From Geoanaerobacter pelophilus (GTDB lineage Bacteria > Desulfobacterota > Desulfuromonadia > Geobacterales > DSM-12255): a stretch of 64,000 bases of DNA. The notes under the pieces are model-generated. The model was not told the origin of the DNA, did not search any database, and worked only from the letters and a program-made list of their open reading frames with translations. The stretch lies in NCBI RefSeq assembly GCF_018476885.1, contig NZ_JAHCVJ010000006.1, positions 248,001 through 312,000 of the forward strand, given 5' to 3'. The translations under genes and the position numbers were made by a program. This document shows, one piece after another, positions 8,351 to 17,192 of this stretch (its first letter is position 1; every line of letters starts with the position of its first letter).

Positions 8351-8392
8351 TGGCTGAAATTGGCCAATTTCAGTGGCTGAAATTGGCCAATT
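8351..8392. promoter_or_regulatory. Tandem palindromic activator-binding sites upstream of dctP
   Basis: The 19-base sequence TGGCTGAAATTGGCCAATT occurs twice, at 8351-8369 and 8374-8392, with a 23-bp period (about two helical turns). Within the first copy TGAAATTGGCCAATTTCA (8355-8372) is a perfect 18-bp palindrome; the second keeps the AATTGGCCAATT core. These look like two adjacent dimer sites for the NtrC/DctD-type activator encoded at 8426-9790. They are close to the end of that gene and upstream of the sigma-54 promoter. Confidence 0.75.
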
Positions 8393-8425
8393 GAAATGCT
8401 AAACTGACGTTTGAAATTAATGGGG

Positions 8426-9790
8426 TCAGAGGCCGAGTCTTCCCATTTTGTAGCGCAGGGTCCCGCGGGGAATTTTCAGCAGATCAGCGGTTTTTAAGAC
8501 ATTACCACTGCTTTTGGCAAGGGCTGCTTGAATCATCTTCCGTTCAAAGGCCTCAACTGCTTCTTCAAGACCGATCGAGCCGATCTCTGGCAGTTCTGCC
8601 TGGAGTGCCCTGGTGGCCGCGCCGGAGATTTCGGGTGGCAGGTGAGGCGCTGTCAGCGTCGGCCCCTGGTTGATGATGCAGATCTTTTCGATGACGTTTT
8701 TCAGCTCCCGGATATTGCCCGGCCAGTTGTAGCCTGCCAGCAGAGTCTTGGCCTCTTCCGAGATCTCCTGGAAGCCGCGCGAGAATGCCCGGCTGTACTT
8801 GTCGAGATAAAAAGCGGCAAGCCCCGGGATGTCCTCCCGCCGCTCACGCAGCGGCGGAATATGGATCGGAAAGACGTTAAGCCGGTAGAACAGGTCCTCC
8901 CGGAACAGCCCGCTTTTGATGGCATCGCTCAGGTTGCGGTTGGTCGCGGAGATGACCCTGACATCGACGTCAATGTTCCTGGTGCCGCCGACCCGCCTGA
9001 TCTGGCGGCTCTCCAGGACCCGCAGCAGCTTGGCTTGCATCACCGGGTCCATCTCGCCGATCTCGTCCAGGAAGATGGTCCCTTTGTTGGCCGCCTCGAA
9101 CAGCCCGGTTTTCCTGGCGGAAGCATCGGTGAATGCCCCCTTTTCATGGCCGAACAGCTCGCTTTCCAGCAGATTGATCGGGATCGAGGCGCAGTTGATC
9201 TCGATGAACGGTGCCTCGCGACGGTCCGAGAGATGATGGATCGATTTGGCGATCAGTTCCTTGCCGGTGCCGGATTCGCCGGTGATCAACACCGAAGCTT
9301 CGGCAAAGCGGGCAACCTCCCGTGCTTGGCGGATAATCTCCTTGAGCGATGAGTTGACCCCGACCAGCGGCACCTTTTCAAACAGCTCCAGCGCCCCCTG
9401 CCTGATAGCGCGCACCTCCCGCTTGAGGCTGGTGGTCTGCAGCGCCAGCTTGACGATGACCCGCAAGGCATCGGCCTTGAACGGCTTCTTCATATAGTGA
9501 AAAGCGCCCATTTTCAGCGAGGCCACCGCGCTTTCGACCGAGCCGTAGCCGGTGATGACGATGACCAGCAGCTCCGGCTCTATCTCACGCAGATCCTTGA
9601 GCACATCCAGACCGTTTTCTTTGCCAAGGTTGAGGTCGAGCAGTACCAGATCGATTTCTTCGGCGGAAACCAGCTCACGAGCGGTTGTCCCATCAGCGGC
9701 GGACAGCACCTGGTAGCCGTCCTCGCCCAGAATTCGCTCCACGTTTTCGCGGATGAACGGTTCGTCGTCGATTATGAGAATTTTTTCCAT
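8426..9790 (-). CDS. Sigma-54-dependent response regulator (NtrC/DctD type)
   Basis: A 454-residue activator with three domains. Receiver, residues 1-120: acidic pair Asp8/Asp9, phospho-acceptor Asp52 in LLDLNL, Lys102 in KKPF. AAA+ domain, about 145-385: Walker A GESGTGKE at 171-178, GAFTDA at 218-223, Walker B TIFLDE at 238-243, then the RRVGGTRNIDVDVRVISATN region. C-terminal Fis-type helix-turn-helix: NVLKTADLLKIPRGTLRYK. It should activate the sigma-54 promoter of the adjacent dctP when phosphorylated. The loop that contacts sigma-54 reads GAFTDA instead of the common GAFTGA. The cognate kinase is probably one of the three encoded upstream. DctD-like by context rather than by proof. Confidence 0.93.
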   Translation of the reverse strand: MEKILIIDDEPFIRENVERILGEDGYQVLSAADGTTARELVSAEEIDLVLLDLNLGKENGLDVLKDLREIEPELLVIVITGYGSVESAVASLKMGAFHYMKKPFKADALRVIVKLALQTTSLKREVRAIRQGALELFEKVPLVGVNSSLKEIIRQAREVARFAEASVLITGESGTGKELIAKSIHHLSDRREAPFIEINCASIPINLLESELFGHEKGAFTDASARKTGLFEAANKGTIFLDEIGEMDPVMQAKLLRVLESRQIRRVGGTRNIDVDVRVISATNRNLSDAIKSGLFREDLFYRLNVFPIHIPPLRERREDIPGLAAFYLDKYSRAFSRGFQEISEEAKTLLAGYNWPGNIRELKNVIEKICIINQGPTLTAPHLPPEISGAATRALQAELPEIGSIGLEEAVEAFERKMIQAALAKSSGNVLKTADLLKIPRGTLRYKMGRLGL

Positions 9791-9973
9791 AACATCTCCG
9801 GCTTATCAGGTCGTGCAGAGTTGAGATTTTGGGCAGGAAAGGCCTGCTGCTGCCAGTGTCTGCAATGAGTGTACCGCTATTTGGGGGAGATGCGAGGCAG
9901 CGACAGGAGATTAGGTGAGGTTTAGCGGCAAGTCAAGGCGGAGTCGGGATGAAAAAAACCGGTCAGTAGTTTT

Positions 9974-11950
9974 TCATCCTTGCCGGCTTTCGTCCAGAAG
10001 TTGGCCGATTTTGGAGAGCAGTTTGATCGGTTGGATCGGCTTATTGACATGAGCTTCTTCAATTCCTTTGTTTTTGAGGAATTCGTCGCTATATCCGGAA
10101 AGGAACAGCAGCGGAGTTGCGGGGCACATTTGCCGCAGTTGCCTGCTTCCTTCCACACCGTTCATCCCGGGCAGAATAGCATCCATGATGACAAGCCGTA
10201 ATGTGGACCGGTTTTCCCTGGCTAGTCGCAGCGCTTCGCCGGTGTCCGCAGCGGTGATGACCCGATAGTTGCACAGGGTCAGGTACTTGGCAATGGAATG
10301 GCGAACCGCTTCATCATCTTCGACGAGCAGCAGCAATTCGCCGTTGCCGAGACTGTCCCGGCCTGCTCCGGTTTCGGTTTCCGACGCCTGAAGTTTATCC
10401 TGCAGAGGCAGGTAAATGCCGATCTTCGTCCCTTCTCCTGGCACTGATTCCAGCATGATGAAACCATTCATCTGTTTCACCGTGCCGTAGATCATTGCCA
10501 GGCCAAGCCCGGTGCCGGTGCCTACCTCTTTGGTCGTAAAAAACGGCTCAAAGATGCGGTCCTGTATCTCGGGAGCAATGCCGCATCCTGTGTCGCTCAT
10601 GGAAAGAAGCGCATACTCCCCTTCTGGCGCGGTAAGCCCGTGGGCGTCTATATCCTTTTTATCGATGGTAACCTGTGCCGTGCTGATGGTGATGCTGCCC
10701 GGGCCAGAGATGGCGTCACGGGCATTGGTGACGAGATTGAAGATCATCTGCTGCACCAGGCCGGCATCTCCGGTGATCTGCAGGGGGTGATCGCCCTGGA
10801 CCAGTTTTAGTGAAATATCTTCGGTAACCAGGCGGTTGGCAAGCTTGTATGATTCATGGGTCAGGGAGTTGAGATCAAAACCGGTCAACTCGATCTGCTG
10901 CTTGCGGCTGAATACCAGGAGACTCCTGGTCAACGAAGTTCCCCGACCAACGGCCTTCTCTATCTCCTCAAGATGGCAGGTCGTTATCCCGAGCTCCTTA
11001 TTGTCGAGGAGGTGTAACTGGACGTTACCCAGCACCACCTGCATGATATTGTTGAAATCGTGGGCCACCCCGCCGGCGAGCTGGCCGATTGCCTCCATCT
11101 TCTGTGCCTGGCGGAACTGCTCCTCCAGATTGTGCAGGGTTTCTACCGAAGCCTTCAAGGCCCTTTTTGCCTGAAGCTCTTCGGTAACATCGGTCATCAT
11201 TACCTGGAGACAGGGGATGGTCCCCAGGTTCACCACATCGGAGGAGTAGAGAATATCCATTGGTTCGCCGGTCTTCTTTCGCAGTTGGATGGCCCGATTG
11301 ATGACCAGACCATGATCCCTGATTACCTTGAGGATATCCCCAAACACGTCATGCCGGGTATACAGGTCCAGGTCGGACAGGTATCTGCCGATGCCTTCGT
11401 TCTGGTCGAAGCCGAAGAGCTGTAGCCAGGCATTGTTGACTTCCAGCAGGCGGTCGTTGGCAATTTCCCAGATACCGATGGCGATCGGCGAATTGTCGAA
11501 GATACTCCGGAAACGGCTCTCGCTCCGCCTGAGGTCTGCTTCGGCCGCCAGCAGTGCCTTCGTTTCTTGAAGCCGTTCTTCGGCAATAAGTGCTGCTGCC
11601 GATGCTTGAGCCTCGCGTTGCCGGGCCTGATCAAGACGGTCATGGGTGTAGCTGAAAAGCAACCCCATGATCAGGAAGACAACGACTGAAAAGAGATTGT
11701 TGAGCGGTTTGCCGGCAAAAGAGAGTTGTGGGGGGATGAAGAAATAAACCACCAGCAAGGCCGATACCACGGTCGAGACGATGCCGACCTGTTTTCCGCC
11801 GATGCGCGAACTGAAATAGACCGTAGGGTAGAAAAGAAACCAGACAAACGGCTTGAAGGTATCCCACAAAAGCCACTGCAGGCAGCAGGTGACGAAGGGA
11901 AGTACCAGGGCCGGCACAATGTACCTGGTCGTATATGGTTCTGATTTCAT
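9974..11950 (-). CDS. Hybrid sensor histidine kinase (membrane N-terminus, PAS, HisKA, HATPase, receiver)
   Basis: A 658-residue protein. Residues 1-105 hold about four membrane helices resembling the DUF4118/KdpD-type membrane module (WFLFYPTVYFSSRIGG, then VVSALLVVYFFIPPQLSF). A coiled linker (115-145) leads to a PAS domain (about 148-265). The HisKA domain has the phospho-acceptor in GGVAHDFNNIMQVVLGN; an ATPase domain with DTGCGIAPE and GTGTGLGLAM follows. The C-terminus is a receiver domain with LLLVEDDEAVR and IMDAILPGMNG. It is a phosphorelay sensor on the same strand and 183 bp upstream of the sigma-54 activator, making it a candidate partner. The ligand is unknown. Confidence 0.9.
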   Translation of the reverse strand: MKSEPYTTRYIVPALVLPFVTCCLQWLLWDTFKPFVWFLFYPTVYFSSRIGGKQVGIVSTVVSALLVVYFFIPPQLSFAGKPLNNLFSVVVFLIMGLLFSYTHDRLDQARQREAQASAAALIAEERLQETKALLAAEADLRRSESRFRSIFDNSPIAIGIWEIANDRLLEVNNAWLQLFGFDQNEGIGRYLSDLDLYTRHDVFGDILKVIRDHGLVINRAIQLRKKTGEPMDILYSSDVVNLGTIPCLQVMMTDVTEELQAKRALKASVETLHNLEEQFRQAQKMEAIGQLAGGVAHDFNNIMQVVLGNVQLHLLDNKELGITTCHLEEIEKAVGRGTSLTRSLLVFSRKQQIELTGFDLNSLTHESYKLANRLVTEDISLKLVQGDHPLQITGDAGLVQQMIFNLVTNARDAISGPGSITISTAQVTIDKKDIDAHGLTAPEGEYALLSMSDTGCGIAPEIQDRIFEPFFTTKEVGTGTGLGLAMIYGTVKQMNGFIMLESVPGEGTKIGIYLPLQDKLQASETETGAGRDSLGNGELLLLVEDDEAVRHSIAKYLTLCNYRVITAADTGEALRLARENRSTLRLVIMDAILPGMNGVEGSRQLRQMCPATPLLFLSGYSDEFLKNKGIEEAHVNKPIQPIKLLSKIGQLLDESRQG

Positions 11951-12062
11951 AGACAGGCCCGGTTTAGCTGTGCTTACTGCTTACGCCAGGGGATTGTACA
12001 CTGCAATAGGAATGGTTTCTGTCGGGAAACCTTGATGACGTGAATGTTTTTTTATTAATTTG

Positions 12063-12710
12063 TTAGCTTGTGGGGGTGATCCCTTGCTGCAGGGCGAATT
12101 TTACCAGGGTGGGGATATTGGTAATGTTGAGTTTCTTCATGAGCCTGCTGCGGTAGGTTTCAACGCTTTTGGCCGACAGATCCAGAATCGTGGCGATTTC
12201 CGCGCTGGTCCGGCCCTCGACCACGTGTTGCAGGATCTGTCGTTCGCGGTCGCTAAGGCTGTCGAGCGGACCTTTGGGTATGGTGAGGATATCACGGATC
12301 GAGACTCTCGAAGGGAGTTCAATCCCGGCTCCGAGAAAACTCTTGCCGTTCATGACCGTCTGGATCGCGGTAATCACCTCGCTGCCGAGCGATTCTTTCA
12401 GGAGGTATCCTTTGGCACCGGCGCGGATCGACCGGAACACGTGTTCATGGGTATTGTGCATCGAGAGCATGATGACCCGCGTCCCCGGCAGCTTCTGGGT
12501 AATGGTCCGGCAGGCCTCGATGCCGTTCAGCGCCGGCATGGAGATATCCATCAGGATGACATCCGGCTGCAGCGCCTCTGCTTGGCTGATTGCGGCATTG
12601 CCATCGGCGGCATTGCCGACGACAGCCATATCCATATCGGTCTCAAGGATCATCTTGAGCCCATCGCGCACGATGGCATGGTCATCGGCAATCAAGATTC
12701 TGATGGCCAT
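12063..12710 (-). CDS. NarL/FixJ-family response regulator
   Basis: A 215-residue regulator with an N-terminal receiver (IADDHAIVRDGLKM; phospho-acceptor in VILMDISMP near residue 54) and a C-terminal LuxR-type helix-turn-helix (LSDRERQILQHVVEGRTSAEIA, then KSVETYRSRLMKKL). Its ATG abuts the TAG stop of the upstream PAS kinase with no gap, so the two are translationally linked and almost certainly cognate. Targets are not evident in the sequence. Confidence 0.93.
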   Translation of the reverse strand: MAIRILIADDHAIVRDGLKMILETDMDMAVVGNAADGNAAISQAEALQPDVILMDISMPALNGIEACRTITQKLPGTRVIMLSMHNTHEHVFRSIRAGAKGYLLKESLGSEVITAIQTVMNGKSFLGAGIELPSRVSIRDILTIPKGPLDSLSDRERQILQHVVEGRTSAEIATILDLSAKSVETYRSRLMKKLNITNIPTLVKFALQQGITPTS

Positions 12711-14378
12711 CTATGCCTCCTCCTTCAGCATGACCCGGACGGTCGTTCCTCTGCCCGGTGCCGAGTCCATTGCAAAGTGGCCGTTAATCGATTGCGCCCG
12801 CTCCTGCATGATGGTCAGGCCCCAGCCGGAGTTTCCCAGGCGTTGTAATTCTTGACCGACATCGAAACCGATGCCGTTGTCGCTCACAGACATCCGGATC
12901 GTACCGTCTTTCCTGGCCAACGACAGTCTGAGGGTGGTGGCAGCGGCGTATTTCGACGCATTGTTCATCGCCTCCTGAGCAATGCGCAAGAGCGCCAGCT
13001 CTTTTTCCGGGGCCATTCTTTCCAGGTTGTCTGCCAGATCCAGTTCAACAGCGAGTCCGGTGCGCTTGGTAAAGATTTCCGCGTGCCAGTTGAGCGCCGC
13101 GGCAAGACCGAAATAGTCCAGCACCGGCGGCCGCAGCTCGGCCATGATATCCCTGACCGACCGGATGATCTCTTCAAGAAAGGCCTGGGTATCTTTGATC
13201 CTGTCTGCCAGACCGTTGCGTGCCTCATCCGGCAGCAGGCGGGTGATCATGGCGATATCGAGGCCGAGGGCAGTCAGGTCCTGGCAGATCTGGTCATGCA
13301 GTTCAGATGCGAGCTTTTTCCGAATCTCCTCTTCCTGTTCAAGAAGGCGCTGTATGTAGCGGCGGATTGTTTCCTCGATTTTTTTCCGGTCAGTAATGTC
13401 ACGCCCGACTGACTGAATTTCCCGCAGCTGTCCCTGGTCGTCGTAAAACCCCCGGTTGGCGAACTGCATCCAACGGAGTTCTCCCGAAGCGACATAAGCC
13501 CGGTTTTCAATAACAACAATCGGATTGGCAGGAGACATGGCCCGCAATTGCGCCTCGATCGCCGGGATATCGTCGGGGTGGGCAGAAGGTTGCCAGCGGT
13601 TGCCGATCAGCTCTTCCGGGGTTTTGTCGAACAAGCGGCAATAGACCTCATTGGCGAAGATAAAGGTGCCATCTGGAAGAAACCGGCAGATAACTTCTGT
13701 CTGGTCCTCCACAACGGTTCGATAACGATTTTCGCTCTCCTGAAGGGTCAGTTCGATTCGTTTCCGCTCAGAAATGTCGGAGATGGTGCCGAGCATCCGC
13801 AACGGTTGGCCGTCCGGATCGCGCTCGACCACTCTGCCGCGGGTAAGAACCCATTTGTCCTGACCGTCTCCGGCAATCATGCGGAATTCGGCGCGATAAT
13901 CCGCCGTCTCTCTCTGAAGGTGCCGGTCAATGACCTCATTGACCTGGGGGCGGTCATCGGGATGGATTAGGGAGAGAAAGAATTGCCGATCGGGAGTGAT
14001 CTGGCCTGGGGAATACCCGACAATTTCGTAGTACTTCGGGCTCAGGTAGGCCAGTCCGGTGCGCAAGTCCCAGTCCCAGACACCATCGTTTACGCTTTGC
14101 AGAACGAGGTTCAGTCGCTCTTCGCTGGCCAAGGCTTCTTGCCAGGCCTTTTTCATCTGTGCCACGTAGTGACGCATGAGATAATAGATGACAACTGCCG
14201 AAGTGGAGACAAATAACCAGCCTTTGAGCGTGTGCAGTGCTAGCCGAAAACCACGATCCGGGAGCAAAAAGACGGCTGCGTCTGAAAAAAGGATCCACAC
14301 TATGCTGATGATCAGGTAGATCAGCGCTACTCGTTTCTCCGGCCTGAGGTTTTTGTAATCGCGGTGAAGATGTCCCAT
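12711..14378 (-). CDS. PAS-domain sensor histidine kinase (NarX-like, HisKA_3)
   Basis: A 555-residue kinase started at the ATG at 14378, which follows a GGAGAG site; a start at 14453 would add 25 residues without a ribosome site. Two membrane helices (about 20-38 and 45-66) precede at least two PAS/PAC units (for example VWDWDLRTGLAYLSPKYYEIVGY and RFLPDGTFIFANEVY). The C-terminus is a HisKA_3 dimerisation domain with the phospho-acceptor in SELHDQICQDLTALG and a HATPase domain (SDNGIGFDVG, GWGLTIMQERA). It has no large periplasmic domain, so sensing is likely cytoplasmic or at the membrane. Partner: the abutting NarL-type regulator. Confidence 0.92.
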   Translation of the reverse strand: MGHLHRDYKNLRPEKRVALIYLIISIVWILFSDAAVFLLPDRGFRLALHTLKGWLFVSTSAVVIYYLMRHYVAQMKKAWQEALASEERLNLVLQSVNDGVWDWDLRTGLAYLSPKYYEIVGYSPGQITPDRQFFLSLIHPDDRPQVNEVIDRHLQRETADYRAEFRMIAGDGQDKWVLTRGRVVERDPDGQPLRMLGTISDISERKRIELTLQESENRYRTVVEDQTEVICRFLPDGTFIFANEVYCRLFDKTPEELIGNRWQPSAHPDDIPAIEAQLRAMSPANPIVVIENRAYVASGELRWMQFANRGFYDDQGQLREIQSVGRDITDRKKIEETIRRYIQRLLEQEEEIRKKLASELHDQICQDLTALGLDIAMITRLLPDEARNGLADRIKDTQAFLEEIIRSVRDIMAELRPPVLDYFGLAAALNWHAEIFTKRTGLAVELDLADNLERMAPEKELALLRIAQEAMNNASKYAAATTLRLSLARKDGTIRMSVSDNGIGFDVGQELQRLGNSGWGLTIMQERAQSINGHFAMDSAPGRGTTVRVMLKEEA

Positions 14379-14487
14379 TACTCTCCATTTCCCGTTGATA
14401 GCAGATCTCTTTGTTGGATCGGGAACCGTAAAGCAAAATTCGACCCGCTGCAAGAACTCCTTAAGTAGATGCCTTGGGGAATAGCCC

Positions 14488-16992
14488 TCAGCAATCAGGC
14501 CATCCCATGGCCAGCTCTACTGTGAACACCGTACCCTGACCGACTTTGCTCTCGATCCTGATATTGCCGTGGTGCTCTTCGACAATCCTCTGCACGATCG
14601 ACAGTCCGAGTCCGGTTCCTGCGCTTTTCCTTGTGAAGAACGGCTCAAAGAGCCGAGGGATATCCTCTTCAGGGATGCCCGGCCCGGTGTCGGCAACCGT
14701 AATACCTGCGCAGTCAGCAGTACAGAAGGTGCCGATCGTTATCCTGCCTCCTGGGGCGACAGCCTCTAAGGCATTGCCCAGGAGGTTGAGCAGCAGTTGC
14801 CTGACCTGGTCGGCATCGAACGGAAACAGGGGGATCGGTTGACATGATGCCGTGAGCTCAACCCCCTGCTTTTCACACGCCTTTCTGAACAGCACCAACC
14901 CCTCCTGGACCGCCGCATTGAGATCCGACCGGACAAAGCTGGCCCTGGGTGGCGAGGAATAGGAGAGCAGTGACGAAATAAGCCGTTCGACCCGTTCGGT
15001 CTCTGTCAGGGCGTGGCCAATCATCAGCTGTGTGTTTGGATCAAGGCCGGGCCGGTCGTGCAGGTCATCGAGCAGCAGGGTGATTCCGGTGAGCGGGTTT
15101 CTGATCTCATGGGCAATACCTGCAGAGATCTTGCCCAGGGATGCCAGCCGGTCCATGCGGGTCATCTCCTCACGCATCCGCTCTTTCTCGGTTTCGTCGC
15201 GCATGGTGACGGTTAGACCCCGGCTGGCTTCCGGCCCGATCGGGAAGATCCCGACGTCCAGGTGTCTGGTGCTGCCATTGGTGTCGATGGTGACCGGCAA
15301 GCGACCGTAGCCGCTCTTGCTGTGCAGAGTTTGTTCGATCCTTGCGGAGATTGCCGGCATGGTGCGGAAAATGTCCTGGAAATGAGCACCCGGACCATCG
15401 TTCATGCCGATCATTTTGCTACCGTTCCGATTGATCGAGATCAGGATTCCCGAAGGGGAAAAAGCCAGGATGCCACTGGAGATACTTTCCAGGATGCTCT
15501 CCTTGAAGTCGCGCTCCTCGATGATCTCGGTGCGTGAGTGTTGTAACTGTGACAGCGTATCCATGAGGCTGCTGTTTCGGCTTTCCAGCTCATCGGCCAT
15601 CCGGTTGAAGTCTTCGGCCAGTTCCCCCAACTCGTCGCGGGTCTTGACCTCAACCCGCTTGGAGCTGTTGCCTTCGGCAATGCTTCGTGCCTGTGTCGTC
15701 AGTAGTGACAGGGGGTGAGTGACCCCGCGGGATATCAGCCAGGCCGCGGCAACGGCGAACAGGCAGGTGGTGATGAGAATGAAGGCGCTTTCGGTAAGGT
15801 GTTCTCGAAGCCGGTTGGCGATGATCCCCATTGCTGTCCGGGCCGGCTCGTGAAAAAGGTCGGTCTGGAAGCCGATGGTGACGCCGCCGAAAATACCGCT
15901 TTTTTGATAGACTCCGCTGCGGTACGGAATGGGGGCAAAGGCCATAACCTTGCGCGCCCCGCCGACATTGGTGACATCAACGAATCCGCTTTTTTGCTGC
16001 CGGGCAAGCGAGGCAACCACCGGATAATTGGGGTGGATGAACCCGGCATGGTCGAGGTTGTAGGGGATTCTCCCCGTCTCGATGTCGGCTTTTGATGAAG
16101 TGGCGCTATATGGTGGCACCAGGATGCCATTACGATCCACCCCCCGGATGTCCCAGAATTTCGGGTGGGTGATCATCCACCCCTCGTCGTCAAACATGAA
16201 GGCGTAGTTGCCGCTGCGGTACGACGGGAAAACCGTCTCGCCGACCTTTCCCGGCAGTACGTGCTGGGTGAACTCCATCAGGTGCCGGTGGTCAAGGGAG
16301 AGCACGATCAGACCGGTGCGCCTGCCGTCTGCGGCGAAAAGCGGGGCGCAGAAGCGGATCACCCCCCGGTATTCCTTGCCGCCAACCGCCTCTTCCGGTT
16401 CTTTGGCACCGGCAAGCTGCTCCTCCTTGCTGACATGGAAGCCGGTGAGATGGCTGACATGGATTTCGCCCGGCTTGAGCTGTGCCGAGTCGCGAAAATA
16501 GGTCTCCGAGCGGAACTCGGTCTGTGCCGGATCGGAGACGTCTGCCAGCTGTGCTTGCGGCAGCAGCTTGCCTTCTTTAATAACCAGCTGTTGCCTGCCG
16601 TCGTCGGCAATCAGCTCAATCGACCGATAGCGCGGGATCTCTTCTCTGACCTCTCTGGGGTTGGCCCTGGTACCGGTGCGGTACCAGACCACCCCCTGAC
16701 GGTTGTCGTAGAAGGCCCTGAGCCCCTGCGGCGATCCGGAGAGGGCTGCCGCCAGCCTGACATCGGCCTCGCATTCGATCAGAAAGTCCGAAATGTCGGC
16801 GGCAATCTGCCGCGCCCGCATCTCCAGATTTTCCGATGCCTGGCGGTCAACAGCGGTGGAAATCTGCTCGGACAGGCTGCTACCGGTATCTTTCAGTTTG
16901 AGAAAGAGGATGCCCGAAGATAATCCTAACGGCAGCAGCGATAGCAGAAACAGGGCAATCAACAGTTTTTTGAAAAGCGATAACGGTCGCAT
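14488..16992 (-). CDS. Cache-HAMP-PAS sensor histidine kinase
   Basis: An 834-residue membrane kinase. A first helix (about 10-30) leads to a large periplasmic region (about 35-395) of the double-Cache type, then a second helix (about 398-420), a HAMP domain (SRGVTHPLSLLTTQARSIAEG), a PAS domain (about 490-600), a HisKA domain with AGIAHEIRNPLTGITLL and a HATPase domain with DTGPGIPEEDIPRLFEPFF and GTGLGLSIV. Cache domains usually bind small organic acids or amino acids. As first gene of this minus-strand regulatory stack, it is the most attractive candidate for sensing the TRAP substrate and driving the sigma-54 activator. That pairing is inference. Confidence 0.92.
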   Translation of the reverse strand: MRPLSLFKKLLIALFLLSLLPLGLSSGILFLKLKDTGSSLSEQISTAVDRQASENLEMRARQIAADISDFLIECEADVRLAAALSGSPQGLRAFYDNRQGVVWYRTGTRANPREVREEIPRYRSIELIADDGRQQLVIKEGKLLPQAQLADVSDPAQTEFRSETYFRDSAQLKPGEIHVSHLTGFHVSKEEQLAGAKEPEEAVGGKEYRGVIRFCAPLFAADGRRTGLIVLSLDHRHLMEFTQHVLPGKVGETVFPSYRSGNYAFMFDDEGWMITHPKFWDIRGVDRNGILVPPYSATSSKADIETGRIPYNLDHAGFIHPNYPVVASLARQQKSGFVDVTNVGGARKVMAFAPIPYRSGVYQKSGIFGGVTIGFQTDLFHEPARTAMGIIANRLREHLTESAFILITTCLFAVAAAWLISRGVTHPLSLLTTQARSIAEGNSSKRVEVKTRDELGELAEDFNRMADELESRNSSLMDTLSQLQHSRTEIIEERDFKESILESISSGILAFSPSGILISINRNGSKMIGMNDGPGAHFQDIFRTMPAISARIEQTLHSKSGYGRLPVTIDTNGSTRHLDVGIFPIGPEASRGLTVTMRDETEKERMREEMTRMDRLASLGKISAGIAHEIRNPLTGITLLLDDLHDRPGLDPNTQLMIGHALTETERVERLISSLLSYSSPPRASFVRSDLNAAVQEGLVLFRKACEKQGVELTASCQPIPLFPFDADQVRQLLLNLLGNALEAVAPGGRITIGTFCTADCAGITVADTGPGIPEEDIPRLFEPFFTRKSAGTGLGLSIVQRIVEEHHGNIRIESKVGQGTVFTVELAMGWPDC

Positions 16993-17192
16993 CCCTGACC
17001 TTTTATGGAATAATGGGCTAAATCAGCTCAAGCAGAACCGGAGTTGTCGGGGAATCTTCAGTGGGCCGGAGAAATTCTGTCGATAAGCTACAGTTTAGAT
17101 TAAAACAGCATTGATGGAAAGCAAGCGTTCTGCTTCTTTTCCGTTGACGTGACCGCCCCAAGCAACGTATATCGGTTCCGGAGGGGGACAAC

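Noticed and set aside
8164-8367. N-terminal extension of DctP
   Set aside because: The extension would translate through the sigma-54 promoter and the 5' leader. The ATG at 8163 has an AGGAG site and a clean signal peptide.
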